A stretch of 64,000 nucleotides of DNA from JANLYC01 sp963815445 (lineage in GTDB: Bacteria > Actinomycetota > Actinomycetes > Propionibacteriales > Nocardioidaceae): positions 248,001 through 312,000 of the forward strand of contig CAWFGV010000005.1 in NCBI GenBank assembly GCA_963815445.1, written 5' to 3'. Numbering within the stretch: position 1 is the stretch's first letter; each line of letters opens with the position of its first letter. Positions 43,961-52,628 of this stretch are shown here, piece by piece. The translations under genes and the position numbers were made by a program. The notes below the pieces were generated by a model that saw nothing but the letters and a program-made list of their open reading frames with translations, was not told where the DNA came from and did no database searches.

Positions 43961-44073
43961 GCCTCGGCTCGGTCAGCCAGGCTGTGCGTCGTCCGCGACG
44001 ACACGCCGACCCGTGTGACCTAGTCGGGTCGTGACGCAGGTAACACGGGGGTTACCGGCTGGTCACCTCGCCG

Positions 44074-44079
44074 TACGCT
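44074..44079 (+). promoter_or_regulatory. Leaderless-type -10 box of the ethylmalonyl-CoA mutase gene
   Basis: TACGCT followed by six bases and the ATG at 44086. GTTACC at 44051-44056 is a weak -35 candidate with 17 bases spacing. Confidence 0.5.
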
Positions 44080-44085
44080 CAGCAC

Positions 44086-46110
44086 ATGGCTGATCACGAG
44101 GAGGGCGTCCACCCCACCGAGCCACGCCGCGACCATCCCTGGGTGATGCGGACGTACGCCGGACACAGCTCAGCCACCGAGTCCAACGCGCTCTACCGGC
44201 GCAACCTCGCCAAGGGTCAGACGGGATTGTCAGTCGCGTTCGACCTGCCGACCCAGACCGGCTACGACCCGGACGCGGACCTCGCCCGCGGCGAGGTGGG
44301 CAAGGTCGGGGTCCCTGTCCCGCATCTGGGTGAGCTGCGTCGGCTGTTCGACGAGATCCCGCTCGCGGAGATGAACACGTCGATGACGATCAACGCGACC
44401 GCCATGTGGCTGCTCGCCCTGTATCAGGTCGTGGCGGAGGAGCAAGGAGCGGACCTCACAGCGCTCACCGGCACGACCCAGAACGACATCATCAAGGAGT
44501 ACCTCTCGCGCGGCACCTACGCGTTCCCGCCCGAGGACTCGCTGCGGCTGACCACGGACCTGATCGCCTACGCCGTCCATGCGCTGCCGAAGTGGAACCC
44601 GATCAACATCTGCAGCTACCACCTCCAGGAGGCGGGTGCGACGCCCACCCAGGAGCTGGCGTTCTCGATCTGTACGGCGATCGCGGTTCTCGACGCCGTG
44701 CGCGACTCCGGCCAGGTCGAGGCCGATCGCTTCGATGAGGTCGTGGCCCGGGTCTCGTTCTTCGTCAACGCAGGTGTTCGCTTCGTCGAGGAGATGTGCA
44801 AGATGCGGGCGTTCGCGCGCATGTGGGACGAGCTCACCCGCGAACGTTACGGAGTCACCGACGACCGGAAGCGTCGCTTCAGGTATGGCGTCCAGGTCAA
44901 CTCGCTCGGGCTGACCGAGGCGCAGCCGGAGAACAACGTGCAGCGCATCGTGCTGGAGATGTTGGGGGTCACGTTGTCCAAGGACGCCCGGGCGCGAGCC
45001 GTGCAGCTGCCGGCCTGGAACGAGGCCCTCGGCCTGCCGCGGCCGTGGGACCAGCAGTGGTCGCTGCGGATGCAACAGGTGCTTGCTTTCGAGTCCGACC
45101 TGCTCGAGCACGACGACATCTTCGCCGGCTCGCACGTGGTCGAGGCCAAGGTGGCCGAGATGGTGGCGAGTGCGCAGACCGAGATCGACCGGATCCAATC
45201 GATGGGGGGCGCGGTCGCTGCGATCGAGTCCGGCTACATGAAGCGCGAGCTGGTGGCCTCCCATGCCCGCCGGCGCGCTCGGATCGAGTCCGGTGAGGAC
45301 CCGGTCATCGGCGTGAATGTGTTCGTCGAGACGGAGCCGTCACCCCTCACGGCCGATCTCGACGCGGCGATCCAGGCCGCGGACCCGGCGGCCGAGGCCG
45401 CGGCGGTTGCTTCGACGGTGGCGTGGCGGGCTGAGCGCGACGAGGCCGTGGCGCAGCAGGCGATCGAACGGCTGCGCGCTGAGGCGAAGACGGCCGCCAA
45501 CCTGATGCCGGCGACGTTGGCGGCGGCCCGTGCCGGGGTCACGACAGGGGAATGGGCGGGCGCGCTCCGGGAGGTGTTCGGCGAGTATCGGGCTCCGACG
45601 GGCGTGTCCGGCACGGTCGGGAGCGCAGACGTGGGTGTCGACCTCGCGGGCGTGCGAGAGGCCGTACGGCGTACGGGCGAGGAGCTCGGCGGGCGGCTGC
45701 GGTTGCTCATTGCGAAGCCCGGTCTCGACGGTCACAGCAACGGTGCCGAGCAGATCGCCGTCCGGGCCCGGGACGCGGGGTTCGAAGTGGTCTACCAAGG
45801 CATCCGGCTGACTCCTGACGAGATCGTCGCGGCCGCCGTCGCAGAGGACGTTCACCTGGTCGGCATCTCGATCCTGTCCGGGTCGCACATGGAGCTCGTC
45901 CCGAGGATCGTGGACGGGATCCGGGCGCAGGGGCTCGACGACGTGCCGGTGGTCGTCGGCGGGATCATCCCGACGTCCGACGCGCACGCTTTGGTGGAGC
46001 GCGGAGTGGCTGCCGTGTTCACGCCCCGAGACTTCGGCCTGACCGAGATCATGGCTCGGTTCGTCGACGTGATCCGGTCAACGCACGGCCTCCCGCCGCT
46101 CACCACCTGA
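44086..46110 (+). CDS. ecm: Adenosylcobalamin-dependent ethylmalonyl-CoA mutase (MeaA type)
   Basis: A 674-residue single-chain mutase. The N-terminal TIM barrel starts RTYAGHSSATESNALYRRNL and has the substrate-site stretch VAFDLPTQTGYDPDADLARGEVGKVGV. The TQTGYDPD form marks the Ecm/MeaA clade, where methylmalonyl-CoA mutase has THRGYDSD. The C-terminal B12 domain has the base-off motif LDGHSNGAEQ (His near residue 549), GISILSGSH and VVVGGIIP. It isomerises ethylmalonyl-CoA to methylsuccinyl-CoA in the ethylmalonyl-CoA pathway. The same window carries ccr, the epimerase, meaB and the cofactor-making adenosyltransferase. Confidence 0.92.
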   Translation: MADHEEGVHPTEPRRDHPWVMRTYAGHSSATESNALYRRNLAKGQTGLSVAFDLPTQTGYDPDADLARGEVGKVGVPVPHLGELRRLFDEIPLAEMNTSMTINATAMWLLALYQVVAEEQGADLTALTGTTQNDIIKEYLSRGTYAFPPEDSLRLTTDLIAYAVHALPKWNPINICSYHLQEAGATPTQELAFSICTAIAVLDAVRDSGQVEADRFDEVVARVSFFVNAGVRFVEEMCKMRAFARMWDELTRERYGVTDDRKRRFRYGVQVNSLGLTEAQPENNVQRIVLEMLGVTLSKDARARAVQLPAWNEALGLPRPWDQQWSLRMQQVLAFESDLLEHDDIFAGSHVVEAKVAEMVASAQTEIDRIQSMGGAVAAIESGYMKRELVASHARRRARIESGEDPVIGVNVFVETEPSPLTADLDAAIQAADPAAEAAAVASTVAWRAERDEAVAQQAIERLRAEAKTAANLMPATLAAARAGVTTGEWAGALREVFGEYRAPTGVSGTVGSADVGVDLAGVREAVRRTGEELGGRLRLLIAKPGLDGHSNGAEQIAVRARDAGFEVVYQGIRLTPDEIVAAAVAEDVHLVGISILSGSHMELVPRIVDGIRAQGLDDVPVVVGGIIPTSDAHALVERGVAAVFTPRDFGLTEIMARFVDVIRSTHGLPPLTT

Positions 46111-46136
46111 CGGCCGGCGCAGGCCCCCCGCGAATA

Positions 46137-46184
46137 GCGGGAAAGTGCAGCCCGCGCACGGCGTGTCGACCTGCAGTTTCCCGC
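46137..46184. terminator. Hairpin after the ethylmalonyl-CoA mutase gene
   Basis: GCGGGAAAGTGCAG (46137-46150) pairs with CTGCAGTTTCCCGC (46171-46184) with a single mismatch and a 20-base loop. No T tract follows. Confidence 0.5.
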
Positions 46185-46210
46185 AACTCGCGGGCTGACA
46201 CGATGGCACC

Positions 46211-47397
46211 ATGGCCTTCACCCGCGCCCGCTCCGACCGCCGGTACGACGTCGTGCTGTTCGGGGCGACCGGCTTCACCGGGGGGCTGACCGCCCAGCGG
46301 CTCGCCGCGGACGGCCCGGATGACCTGCGGTGGGCTGTCGCGGGGCGCGACGGTGTCAAGCTCGATGCCGTACGCGAGCGGCTCCTCGGTCTGGGCAAGG
46401 CGGGGGCGTCGGTCGAGACGCTGCACGCAGACGTCACCGACGACTCCTCGCTGCGCCGCCTCGCGGAGCAGACCAGGGTCGTCGCCACCACGGTGGGTCC
46501 GTACCTGGAGTACGGCGAGCCGTTGGTGGCGGCGTGCGCCGACGTAGGGACGGACTACGCGGACCTCACCGGAGAACCCGAGTTCGTGGACCGCATCTGG
46601 CTGGCCCACCACGCTCGCGCGGCCGAGACGGGCGCGCGGCTGGTGCACTCGTGCGGCTTCGACTCGATCCCGCACGATCTCGGTGCCTACTTCACGGTGC
46701 TGCAGCTGCCGGAGGGTGTCCCGATCACGGTGTCCGGGTACGTCCGGGCCGGGGCCACGATCTCGGGTGGGACCTATCCACGGCAATCCGTGCGTTCTCG
46801 CGGGCCCGCCAGTCGTCAGCGACCGCGGCGAGGCGCCGGAAGGTCGAGACACGTCCCGCTGGCCGACGCGTGAGCGCCATGCCACGTCGCCCGACGCGCT
46901 CCCCGGACGGCCGAGGTTATGCGTTGCCGTTGCCGACGATCGACCCTGTCGTCGTACGCCGCTCTGCCCGGGCCGTGGAGCGGTACGGCCCCGACTTCCG
47001 CTACGGCCACTACGCGCTGGTGCGGTCCCTGCCGACAGCCGTCGGTGCCCCGCTCGTGCTCGGCGGCATGTTGGCGGTATCCCAGCTGCCGCCGGGTCGT
47101 GACCTCTTGCTCAGGCTTCGTCAGCCCGGCGAGGGACCGAGCGAGGCGCAGCGGGCCAGGCACTGGTTCACGGTGCGGTTCGTCGGCGAGGGGGGAGGCA
47201 AGCGGGTGCTCACCGAGGTCGGCGGTGGCGACCCCGGCTACGACGAGACTGCGATGATGCTGTCGCAGTCGGCCCTGTGCCTGGCGTTCGACGAGCTGCC
47301 GCAGACGGCCGGACAGGTGACGACGGTGCAGGCGATGGGCGATGCCTTGCTGACCCGGGTGCAGGCCCACGGGATGCGGTTCGAGGTGGTGGGATGA
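46211..47397 (+). pseudogene. Frameshifted saccharopine dehydrogenase-like / trans-acting enoyl reductase family gene
   Basis: The first frame (46211 onward) encodes the NADP-binding half: YDVVLFGATGFTGGLTAQRL, VVATTVGPYLEYGEPLV and HSCGFDSIPHDLGAYFT. At about 46777-46780 the family sequence jumps to the next frame, which continues AIRAFSRARQSS and then the C-terminal half (PLPTIDPVVVRRSARAVERYGPDF to FEVVG). One base is missing; restoring it gives a continuous protein of about 395 residues, the normal family length. Without it the first frame runs into unrelated residues and stops at 46873. Either the gene is broken or the assembly has a one-base error. Intact relatives are oxidoreductases acting on lipid or polyketide intermediates. 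The downstream phosphatase gene overlaps its end (ATGA). Confidence 0.8.
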
Positions 47398-48020
47398 GCG
47401 ACCTGTTCTGTCCCGCCACGCTGATCGTGGCGCGGCACGGCGAAGCGGAGTACGACTCCGAGCATGTGTCGGACGACGGCGGTTCGTTGACGGCCGCAGG
47501 CCGGGTCCAGGCGAAGCAGCTGGCTGAGTCGCTGCGCGACCGCAGGATTGCCGCCATCTGGTGCAGTGACATGGCACGGGCCGTGCAGACGGCGGAGATC
47601 GTCGCGGCAGCTCTCGACGTGCCCGTGCGGGTTCGGCCGGGCCTGCGAGAGTTCTCGGTGGGCGACCTGGCCGGCCGGCCGGACGGGTGGGAGTCCCTCG
47701 ACCGGGTGTTCGCCCGCTGGATGGGTGGTGACCTGGCGGCGGGTTGCCCTGGTGCCGAGTCCGGCATCGACGTCGTACGTCGCATGCGCGTCGAGCTCGA
47801 GACGCTGGCGGACCAGTCCCGGGGTGAGACCGTGGCGGTCATCAGTCACGGTGGGGTGATCGGGCTCGTCCTGCCGCAGCTGGCGAGCAACGTCCGGCCG
47901 GACCATTCCGCGGGTCGGGCCATGGCGAACTGCGGGACGTGCGAAATCTCCGTCGACGCCGACGGCTGGGTCCTGCGGACCTGGAACAACCAGCCGTTGA
48001 CCGACACTGCCGGGCCATGA
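47394..48020 (+). CDS. Histidine phosphatase family protein
   Basis: A 208-residue phosphoglycerate-mutase-like phosphatase. The catalytic RHG is in TLIVARHGEAEYDSE, the supporting arginine in WCSDMARAVQTAEIV, the acid in LREFSVGDL, and the second histidine in VAVISHGGVIGLV. It removes phosphate from an unknown small molecule or protein in the cytoplasm. Its ATG overlaps the stop of the frameshifted upstream gene by four bases, and it may depend on that gene's translation. Confidence 0.93.
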   Translation: MSDLFCPATLIVARHGEAEYDSEHVSDDGGSLTAAGRVQAKQLAESLRDRRIAAIWCSDMARAVQTAEIVAAALDVPVRVRPGLREFSVGDLAGRPDGWESLDRVFARWMGGDLAAGCPGAESGIDVVRRMRVELETLADQSRGETVAVISHGGVIGLVLPQLASNVRPDHSAGRAMANCGTCEISVDADGWVLRTWNNQPLTDTAGP

Positions 48021-48078
48021 GACCGCCTGGGTCACCGGACACGCTGCGTCGTAGCGGGGAAGTTGACAGACTGAGCCG

Positions 48079-49008
48079 ATGCGAGTCCTGGTCGTCGGTG
48101 CCGGTGTCACGGGGCTGACCGTCGGTGTTCGGCTCGCTGAGGCCGGGTATGACGTCAACCTGGTGGCGCGCGAGCTGCCGCAGGAGACGACGTCGGCCGT
48201 GGCAGCCGCGATCTGGTACCCCTACCTCGCCCAGCCGGTCGACCGTGTCCTGGCCTGGTCGCAGGTGTCACTTGGCGAGTTCACCGCCTTGGCTCAGACC
48301 CACGACAGCGGTGTCGTGATGCGCGAAGGTGCTGAGTTCCTCCGGGGCCGGACCGCCGATCCCTGGTGGGCGGCCGCTGTACCCGACTGGAGGCGGCTGG
48401 ACTACCCGCCTCCTCCCTACCGCGACGGTTGGAGCTTCACGACACCGGTCATCGAGATGCCGGTCTACCTGACGTGGTTGCAGCGGCGCCTCGAGGCTGC
48501 GGGAGCGACCCTCACGCGGATGGCGCTCTCGGGCCTGCCGGACCGCGCTGACCTCGTGGTGAACTGCTCCGGTCTTGGTGCCCGTCTGCTGGGCGATGAC
48601 GACGAGGTGGTCCCGGTGCGTGGCCAGGTCGTCCGGCTCGCGCAGGTCGGGCTGGACCGATGGGTGCTGTCGGGTGATGGCCCGGACGGGCCGACCTATG
48701 TCGTGCCGCGCTCTCACGACATCGTCGTGGGTGGCACGGAGGAGCGTGGCGCATGGGATCGGCGGCCCGACCCGGAGGTGGCTCGGCGGATCCTGGCCCG
48801 GGCGACCGCGCTGGTGCCGGAGCTGGCAGACGCGGAGATCGTGGGACACCTCGTGGGCCTGCGCCCAGCCCGCCCGACGGTCAGGCTCGAGCCTGAAAAG
48901 CTGCAGAGCGGACGTCGGGTGATTCATTGTTACGGCCACGGTGGCGCCGGTGTGACGATCTCCTGGGGTTGCGCCGACGACGTACTGGCCATGGTCGAGG
49001 CGCTCTGA
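48079..49008 (+). CDS. D-amino-acid oxidase (FAD-dependent)
   Basis: A 309-residue flavoprotein. The FAD-binding GxGxxG is at the N-terminus (VLVVGAGVTGLTVGVRLAEAG). SAVAAAIWYPYLAQP follows as in DAAO. VNCSGLGARLL is the second FAD contact, VRGQVVRL and the C-terminal YGHGGAGVTISWGCADDV complete the family pattern. It oxidises D-amino acids to imino acids with release of hydrogen peroxide. The start is an ATG 58 bases after the phosphatase stop. It ends 24 bases before a 72-bp repeat. Confidence 0.93.
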   Translation: MRVLVVGAGVTGLTVGVRLAEAGYDVNLVARELPQETTSAVAAAIWYPYLAQPVDRVLAWSQVSLGEFTALAQTHDSGVVMREGAEFLRGRTADPWWAAAVPDWRRLDYPPPPYRDGWSFTTPVIEMPVYLTWLQRRLEAAGATLTRMALSGLPDRADLVVNCSGLGARLLGDDDEVVPVRGQVVRLAQVGLDRWVLSGDGPDGPTYVVPRSHDIVVGGTEERGAWDRRPDPEVARRILARATALVPELADAEIVGHLVGLRPARPTVRLEPEKLQSGRRVIHCYGHGGAGVTISWGCADDVLAMVEAL

Positions 49009-49032
49009 GGTCGGGCTACGCCGTCACCGCCA

Positions 49033-49104
49033 GACCGAACACCCGTCAACCACCGTTTCAGGTCCGTTGACCCCCTGATTCGGGCGATCACAGGTGTCTG
49101 GTCA
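49033..49104. repeat. Repeat family 2 (72 bp), copy 1, at the nucS stop
   Basis: It begins GACCGAACACCCG and ends AGGTGTCTGGTCA; CCACCGTTT is conserved inside. The same 72-bp length and the same ends occur at 57854-57925. The TGA stop of nucS (minus strand) is the last three bases of the element. The end arms pair imperfectly, and the middle of this copy is more diverged than in the second copy. Confidence 0.75.
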
Positions 49105-49776
49105 GAAGAGCCGGGCGGTCGGGTCGTCCATGCCGCGGAGGGCGTCGTAGTCCACGGTGACGCAGGCGATCCCCCGGTCGGTGGCGAGTACCCGGGCCTG
49201 CGGCTTGATCTCCTGGGCGGCGAAGATGCCCCGGACGGGTGTGAGCAAGGGGTCGCGGTTGAGCAGGTCGAGATAGCGGGTCAGCTGCTCGACGCCGTCG
49301 ATCTCGCCGCGTCGCTTGATCTCGACCGCGATCGTGGCTCCAGCGGGGTCACGGCAGAGCAGGTCGACCGGACCGATCGCGGTCGGGAACTCCCGGCGTA
49401 CGAGCGTGAGGCCGTCAGCGAGTGAGGCGGGGTGGTCGGCGAGCAGCTCCTGCAGGTGCTTCTCGACCCCGTCCTTCTGCAGCCCCGGGTCGATGCCGAG
49501 CTCGTATGCCGAGTCGCTCAGCACCTCCTCGAGCAGGATGCGCAGGGTGTCGCCGGACTTCGCTTCGACGACCCACTCGACCGTGCCGTTCTCGTCGACG
49601 CCCTCGGCCAGGGTGCACGGCGGTGACATCCAGTTGAGGGGCTTGTACGAACCGCCGTCGGAGTGGACCAGCACCGAGCCGTCGGCTTTGACCACGATCA
49701 GCCGGGTGGCCATCGGCAAGTGGGCGGTCAGCCGGCCGGCGTAGTCGACCTGGCAGCGGGCAATGACGAGACGCAC
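49102..49776 (-). CDS. nucS: Mismatch-specific endonuclease NucS
   Basis: A 224-residue protein starting MRLVIARCQVDYAGRLTAHL. The N-terminal DNA-binding domain has KADGSVLVHSDGGSYKPLNWM, and the C-terminal nuclease domain has IGPVDLLCRDPAGATIAVEIKRRG with the catalytic Asp and Glu-x-Lys. The extreme C-terminus (PTARLF) fits the beta-clamp-binding tail. NucS makes the non-canonical mismatch cut that replaces MutS/MutL in many actinobacteria; G-T, G-G and T-T mispairs are the known targets. It has a leaderless-type -10 box. Its stop codon lies inside a 72-bp repeat. Confidence 0.97.
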   Translation of the reverse strand: MRLVIARCQVDYAGRLTAHLPMATRLIVVKADGSVLVHSDGGSYKPLNWMSPPCTLAEGVDENGTVEWVVEAKSGDTLRILLEEVLSDSAYELGIDPGLQKDGVEKHLQELLADHPASLADGLTLVRREFPTAIGPVDLLCRDPAGATIAVEIKRRGEIDGVEQLTRYLDLLNRDPLLTPVRGIFAAQEIKPQARVLATDRGIACVTVDYDALRGMDDPTARLF

Positions 49777-49782
49777 CCCGTG

Positions 49783-49788
49783 ACCCTA
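49783..49788 (-). promoter_or_regulatory. Leaderless-type -10 box of nucS
   Basis: On the minus strand TAGGGT is followed by six bases and the GTG start at 49776. Confidence 0.5.
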
Positions 49789-49891
49789 TCCGGCATACGT
49801 GCTGTGGCTGAAGGAGAGTGTGACCGGTCACGCGAAGGTTCAGCCACAGGCTGTCGCCGGTGGTCAACCGGGTCATGGGAGACTCGGGGCC

Positions 49892-51673
49892 ATGTCTCGA
49901 GAGTTCTCCACCATCGGTGTCGTGGGCCTGGGCACGATGGGTGCGGGCATCGCCGAGGTGTTCGCGCGCAACGGGTTCACGGTCGTCGGCGTCGAACAGA
50001 CCGACGAGCAGGTCGCTCGTGGTCGCGCCCACGTGCAGCACTCCACGGATAGGGCCAAGAAGCGCGGCAAGCTGACCGAGGACGAGCAGGCCGAGATCTT
50101 CGAGCGGCTGACGTTGACGACGACACTGGCGGACCTCAAGGACTGCGACCTCGTGGTCGAGGCCGTCGTGGAGAACCTCGACCTCAAGCGCACCATCTTC
50201 CAGCGGCTCGACGAGATCGTCCGGGCTGACGCTGTGCTGGCGACCAACACGTCCAGCCTTTCGGTGACCCAGATCTCAGCGGCGACCTCGAACCCGGGCC
50301 GCGTCATCGGCATGCACTTCTTCAACCCGGCCCCGGTGCAGCAGTTCTGCGAGGTGGTCAGCACCGTCGTCACCGAGCCGCACATCGTCGAGGAGGTCCA
50401 GGAGCTCGCCCGCCGGCTCGGCAAGAACCCGGTGAGCGTCGGTGACAAGGCCGGCTTCATCGCCAACGCGCTGCTGTTCGGGTACCTCAACCACGCGGTG
50501 TCGATGTTCGAGACCAACTACGCGAGCCGCGAGGACATCGACGCGGCCATGCGACTCGGCTGTGGGTACCCGATGGGTCCGTTGGCGCTGCTCGACCTCA
50601 TCGGGCTCGACACGGCATACGAGATCCTCGACACGATGTACCGGCAGGGACGCAATCGCCTCCACGCGCCCAGCCCGGTACTCAAGCAGATGACGACGGC
50701 CGGACTGCTGGGGCGCAAGACCGGCCGTGGCTTCTACACCTACGAGGGCCCGGACAGCCCGGTCGTGGTCGACGACAAGCACACTCCCGGCCTCGACGAG
50801 CAGCCGAGCCTGCAGCACGCGATCGGACGGGTCGGCGTGGTCGGGTCAGGGACGATGGCGACCGGGATCGTCGAAGTGTTCGCCAGCGCAGGGTTCGACG
50901 TCACCTGCGTCACGCGCAGCCAGGAGAAGGTCGACAACGTGCGCGCAGGTATGACGCGCAGCCTCGAGAAGGCGGTCCAGCGCGGGAAGATCGAGCAGGG
51001 TGACCGCGACGCGGCGCTGGGGCACGTCACCGGCTCCACCAACCTCGAGGACCTGGCGGGCGTCGACATCGTGGTGGAGGCCATCGCCGAGGACCTGGTC
51101 GTGAAGAAGGCACTGTTCGAGAACCTCGACGAGATCTGCCGGGATGGAGCCATCCTCGCGACCACGACCTCGTCGCTGCCGGTCATCGAGCTCGCGTCGG
51201 TCACGGGGCGGCCCAGAGACGTCATCGGCATGCACTTCTTCAACCCGGCTCACCTGATGAAGCTCGTCGAGGTGGTCTCGACGGTCGCGACCGACGACGA
51301 CGTCGCCGAGACGGTGCGCGCGCTGTGCCAGGCGATCGGCAAGCACCCGGTGTCGTGCGGTGATCGTGCGGGCTTCATCGTCAACGCGCTGCTGTTCCCC
51401 TACCTCAACGACGCCGTTCGGATGCTCGAGGCGCACTACGCGACCGCCGACGCCATCGACACCGCGATGAAGGAGGGGTGCGCGCTGCCGATGGGGCCGT
51501 TCGAGCTGCTCGACGTCGTCGGCAACGACGTGTCACTCGCGATCGAACGGACGCTGTTCCTGGAGTTCCGGGAGCCCGGGTTCGCGCCCGCGCCGCTGCT
51601 CGAGCACCTGGTGACCGCGGGCTACCTCGGACGCAAGACCGGCCGGGGCTTTCGCGACTACACCGCCCACTGA
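49892..51673 (+). CDS. 3-Hydroxyacyl-CoA dehydrogenase with two tandem dehydrogenase modules
   Basis: A 593-residue protein made of two homologous units. Unit 1 (about residues 1-290) has IGVVGLGTMGAGIAEVF, TNTSSLSVTQISAAT, GMHFFNPAPVQQFCEVV and the C-terminal dimer domain CGYPMGPLALLDLIGLD. Unit 2 (about 305-593) repeats this with VGVVGSGTMATGIVEVF, TTTSSLPVIELASV, GMHFFNPAHLMKLVEVV and CALPMGPFELLDVVGND. Both keep the catalytic His in HFFNP. The enzyme interconverts 3-hydroxyacyl- and 3-ketoacyl-CoA with NAD. With acetoacetyl-CoA as substrate it would feed crotonyl-CoA to ccr. The ATG at 49892 is chosen; the frame is open further upstream without homology. Confidence 0.93.
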   Translation: MSREFSTIGVVGLGTMGAGIAEVFARNGFTVVGVEQTDEQVARGRAHVQHSTDRAKKRGKLTEDEQAEIFERLTLTTTLADLKDCDLVVEAVVENLDLKRTIFQRLDEIVRADAVLATNTSSLSVTQISAATSNPGRVIGMHFFNPAPVQQFCEVVSTVVTEPHIVEEVQELARRLGKNPVSVGDKAGFIANALLFGYLNHAVSMFETNYASREDIDAAMRLGCGYPMGPLALLDLIGLDTAYEILDTMYRQGRNRLHAPSPVLKQMTTAGLLGRKTGRGFYTYEGPDSPVVVDDKHTPGLDEQPSLQHAIGRVGVVGSGTMATGIVEVFASAGFDVTCVTRSQEKVDNVRAGMTRSLEKAVQRGKIEQGDRDAALGHVTGSTNLEDLAGVDIVVEAIAEDLVVKKALFENLDEICRDGAILATTTSSLPVIELASVTGRPRDVIGMHFFNPAHLMKLVEVVSTVATDDDVAETVRALCQAIGKHPVSCGDRAGFIVNALLFPYLNDAVRMLEAHYATADAIDTAMKEGCALPMGPFELLDVVGNDVSLAIERTLFLEFREPGFAPAPLLEHLVTAGYLGRKTGRGFRDYTAH

Positions 51674-51693
51674 CGGCGCGGGCGGCATACGAC

Positions 51694-52446
51694 GTGGGCG
51701 AAGCGAAGCGCATCCGACCGAACTCCGTGCTCCCCGCGCGCCGGGAGGCGCTGACCCTGCACACGGCCGACGGGCTCGAGCTCGTCGGGGAGCTGGCGCT
51801 GCCGATCGAGGCAGAGCCGGTCGCGACCATGGTGTGTCTGCACCCGCTGCCCACGCACGGGGGGATGATGGACAGCCAGATCTTCCGCAAGGCGTCGTAC
51901 CGGCTGCCGGCGCTCGCGCAGATCGCGGTGCTGCGCTTCAACACGCGGGGGACGGCGAGCGCGCAGGGCACCAGCCAGGGGACGTTCGACGAAGGCGTGG
52001 GGGAGCGGTATGACGTGGCGGCGGCTATCGAGTACGCCGAGTTCGCCGAGCTGCCGAACATCTGGGTGGTCGGCTGGTCCTTCGGCACCGACCTCGGTCT
52101 CATGTACGCCTGCGATCCAGGTGTGGCAGGTCTGATCCTGCTGTCACCGCCGTTGCGGTCGAGCCGGCCCGAGCACCTGGCGGAGTGGGACCAGTCGGGC
52201 AAACCCGTGGTGGCGATCGTGCCTGAGTTCGACGACTACCTGCGGCCGGCGGAGGCGCGGGAGCGGTTCGCGGCGATCGGGCAGGCCGAGGTGATCGGCG
52301 TCGAGGGCGGAAAGCACTTGTGGGTCGGCCAGGCCGAGGAAGTGCTCGACCTGATCGTGGCGCGGCTGAACCCGGCCGCCATACCGCTGCCTGACAGCTG
52401 GGACGGCCCGATGGAGCACGAGGCGCCGCAGATCCTCAACCCGTGA
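51694..52446 (+). CDS. Alpha/beta hydrolase
   Basis: From the GTG at 51694 the protein has 250 residues. The nucleophile elbow is GWSFGTD (Ser in G-x-S-x-G) near residue 130. CLHPLPTHGGMMDS is the oxyanion region and GGKHLWVG holds the catalytic His; VPEFDDYL gives the probable Asp. The substrate is unknown; the fold covers short-chain acyl hydrolases and thioesterases. It follows the hydroxyacyl-CoA dehydrogenase by 20 bases on the same strand, which hints at an acyl-CoA or acyl ester. The open frame extends upstream into the previous gene and is not used. Confidence 0.8.
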   Translation: MGEAKRIRPNSVLPARREALTLHTADGLELVGELALPIEAEPVATMVCLHPLPTHGGMMDSQIFRKASYRLPALAQIAVLRFNTRGTASAQGTSQGTFDEGVGERYDVAAAIEYAEFAELPNIWVVGWSFGTDLGLMYACDPGVAGLILLSPPLRSSRPEHLAEWDQSGKPVVAIVPEFDDYLRPAEARERFAAIGQAEVIGVEGGKHLWVGQAEEVLDLIVARLNPAAIPLPDSWDGPMEHEAPQILNP

Positions 52447-52540
52447 AGGGTCTGCCACGGTGGGGGAGCAGAGCACTGTGGCGGTGGGTCGATCCCGGCG
52501 GCATACGGCCGCTTTGCGCGGCGTGCCGGAGACGAGTGTC

Positions 52541-52614
52541 CAAGGCAAATACGCTGTCTCAGAGGCGCGTTTGCCTAGTGCAGAAGCCACCTGGCTTGTG
52601 AACTAGGCAAACGC
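52541..52614. repeat. Palindromic repeat family 1, copy B with adjacent half arm
   Basis: The full copy is 52567-52614 (GCGTTTGCCTAGTGCAGAAGCC, centre AC-CT, then the complementary arm). The 3' arm reads CTAGGC where copies A and C have CAAGGC, and the 5' arm has the matching change, so the base pair is kept. Two stem positions are mismatched. A degenerate half arm (CAAGGCAAATACG) lies just before at 52541-52553. It sits between two convergent genes. Confidence 0.8.
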
Positions 52615-52628
52615 ACGGCCAGGGGTGG

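Noticed and set aside
44086..46110. The mutase as methylmalonyl-CoA mutase or isobutyryl-CoA mutase
   Set aside because: Methylmalonyl-CoA mutase large subunits have THRGYDSD at the substrate site and isobutyryl-CoA mutase is usually split; this protein has TQTGYDPD and the MeaA length.
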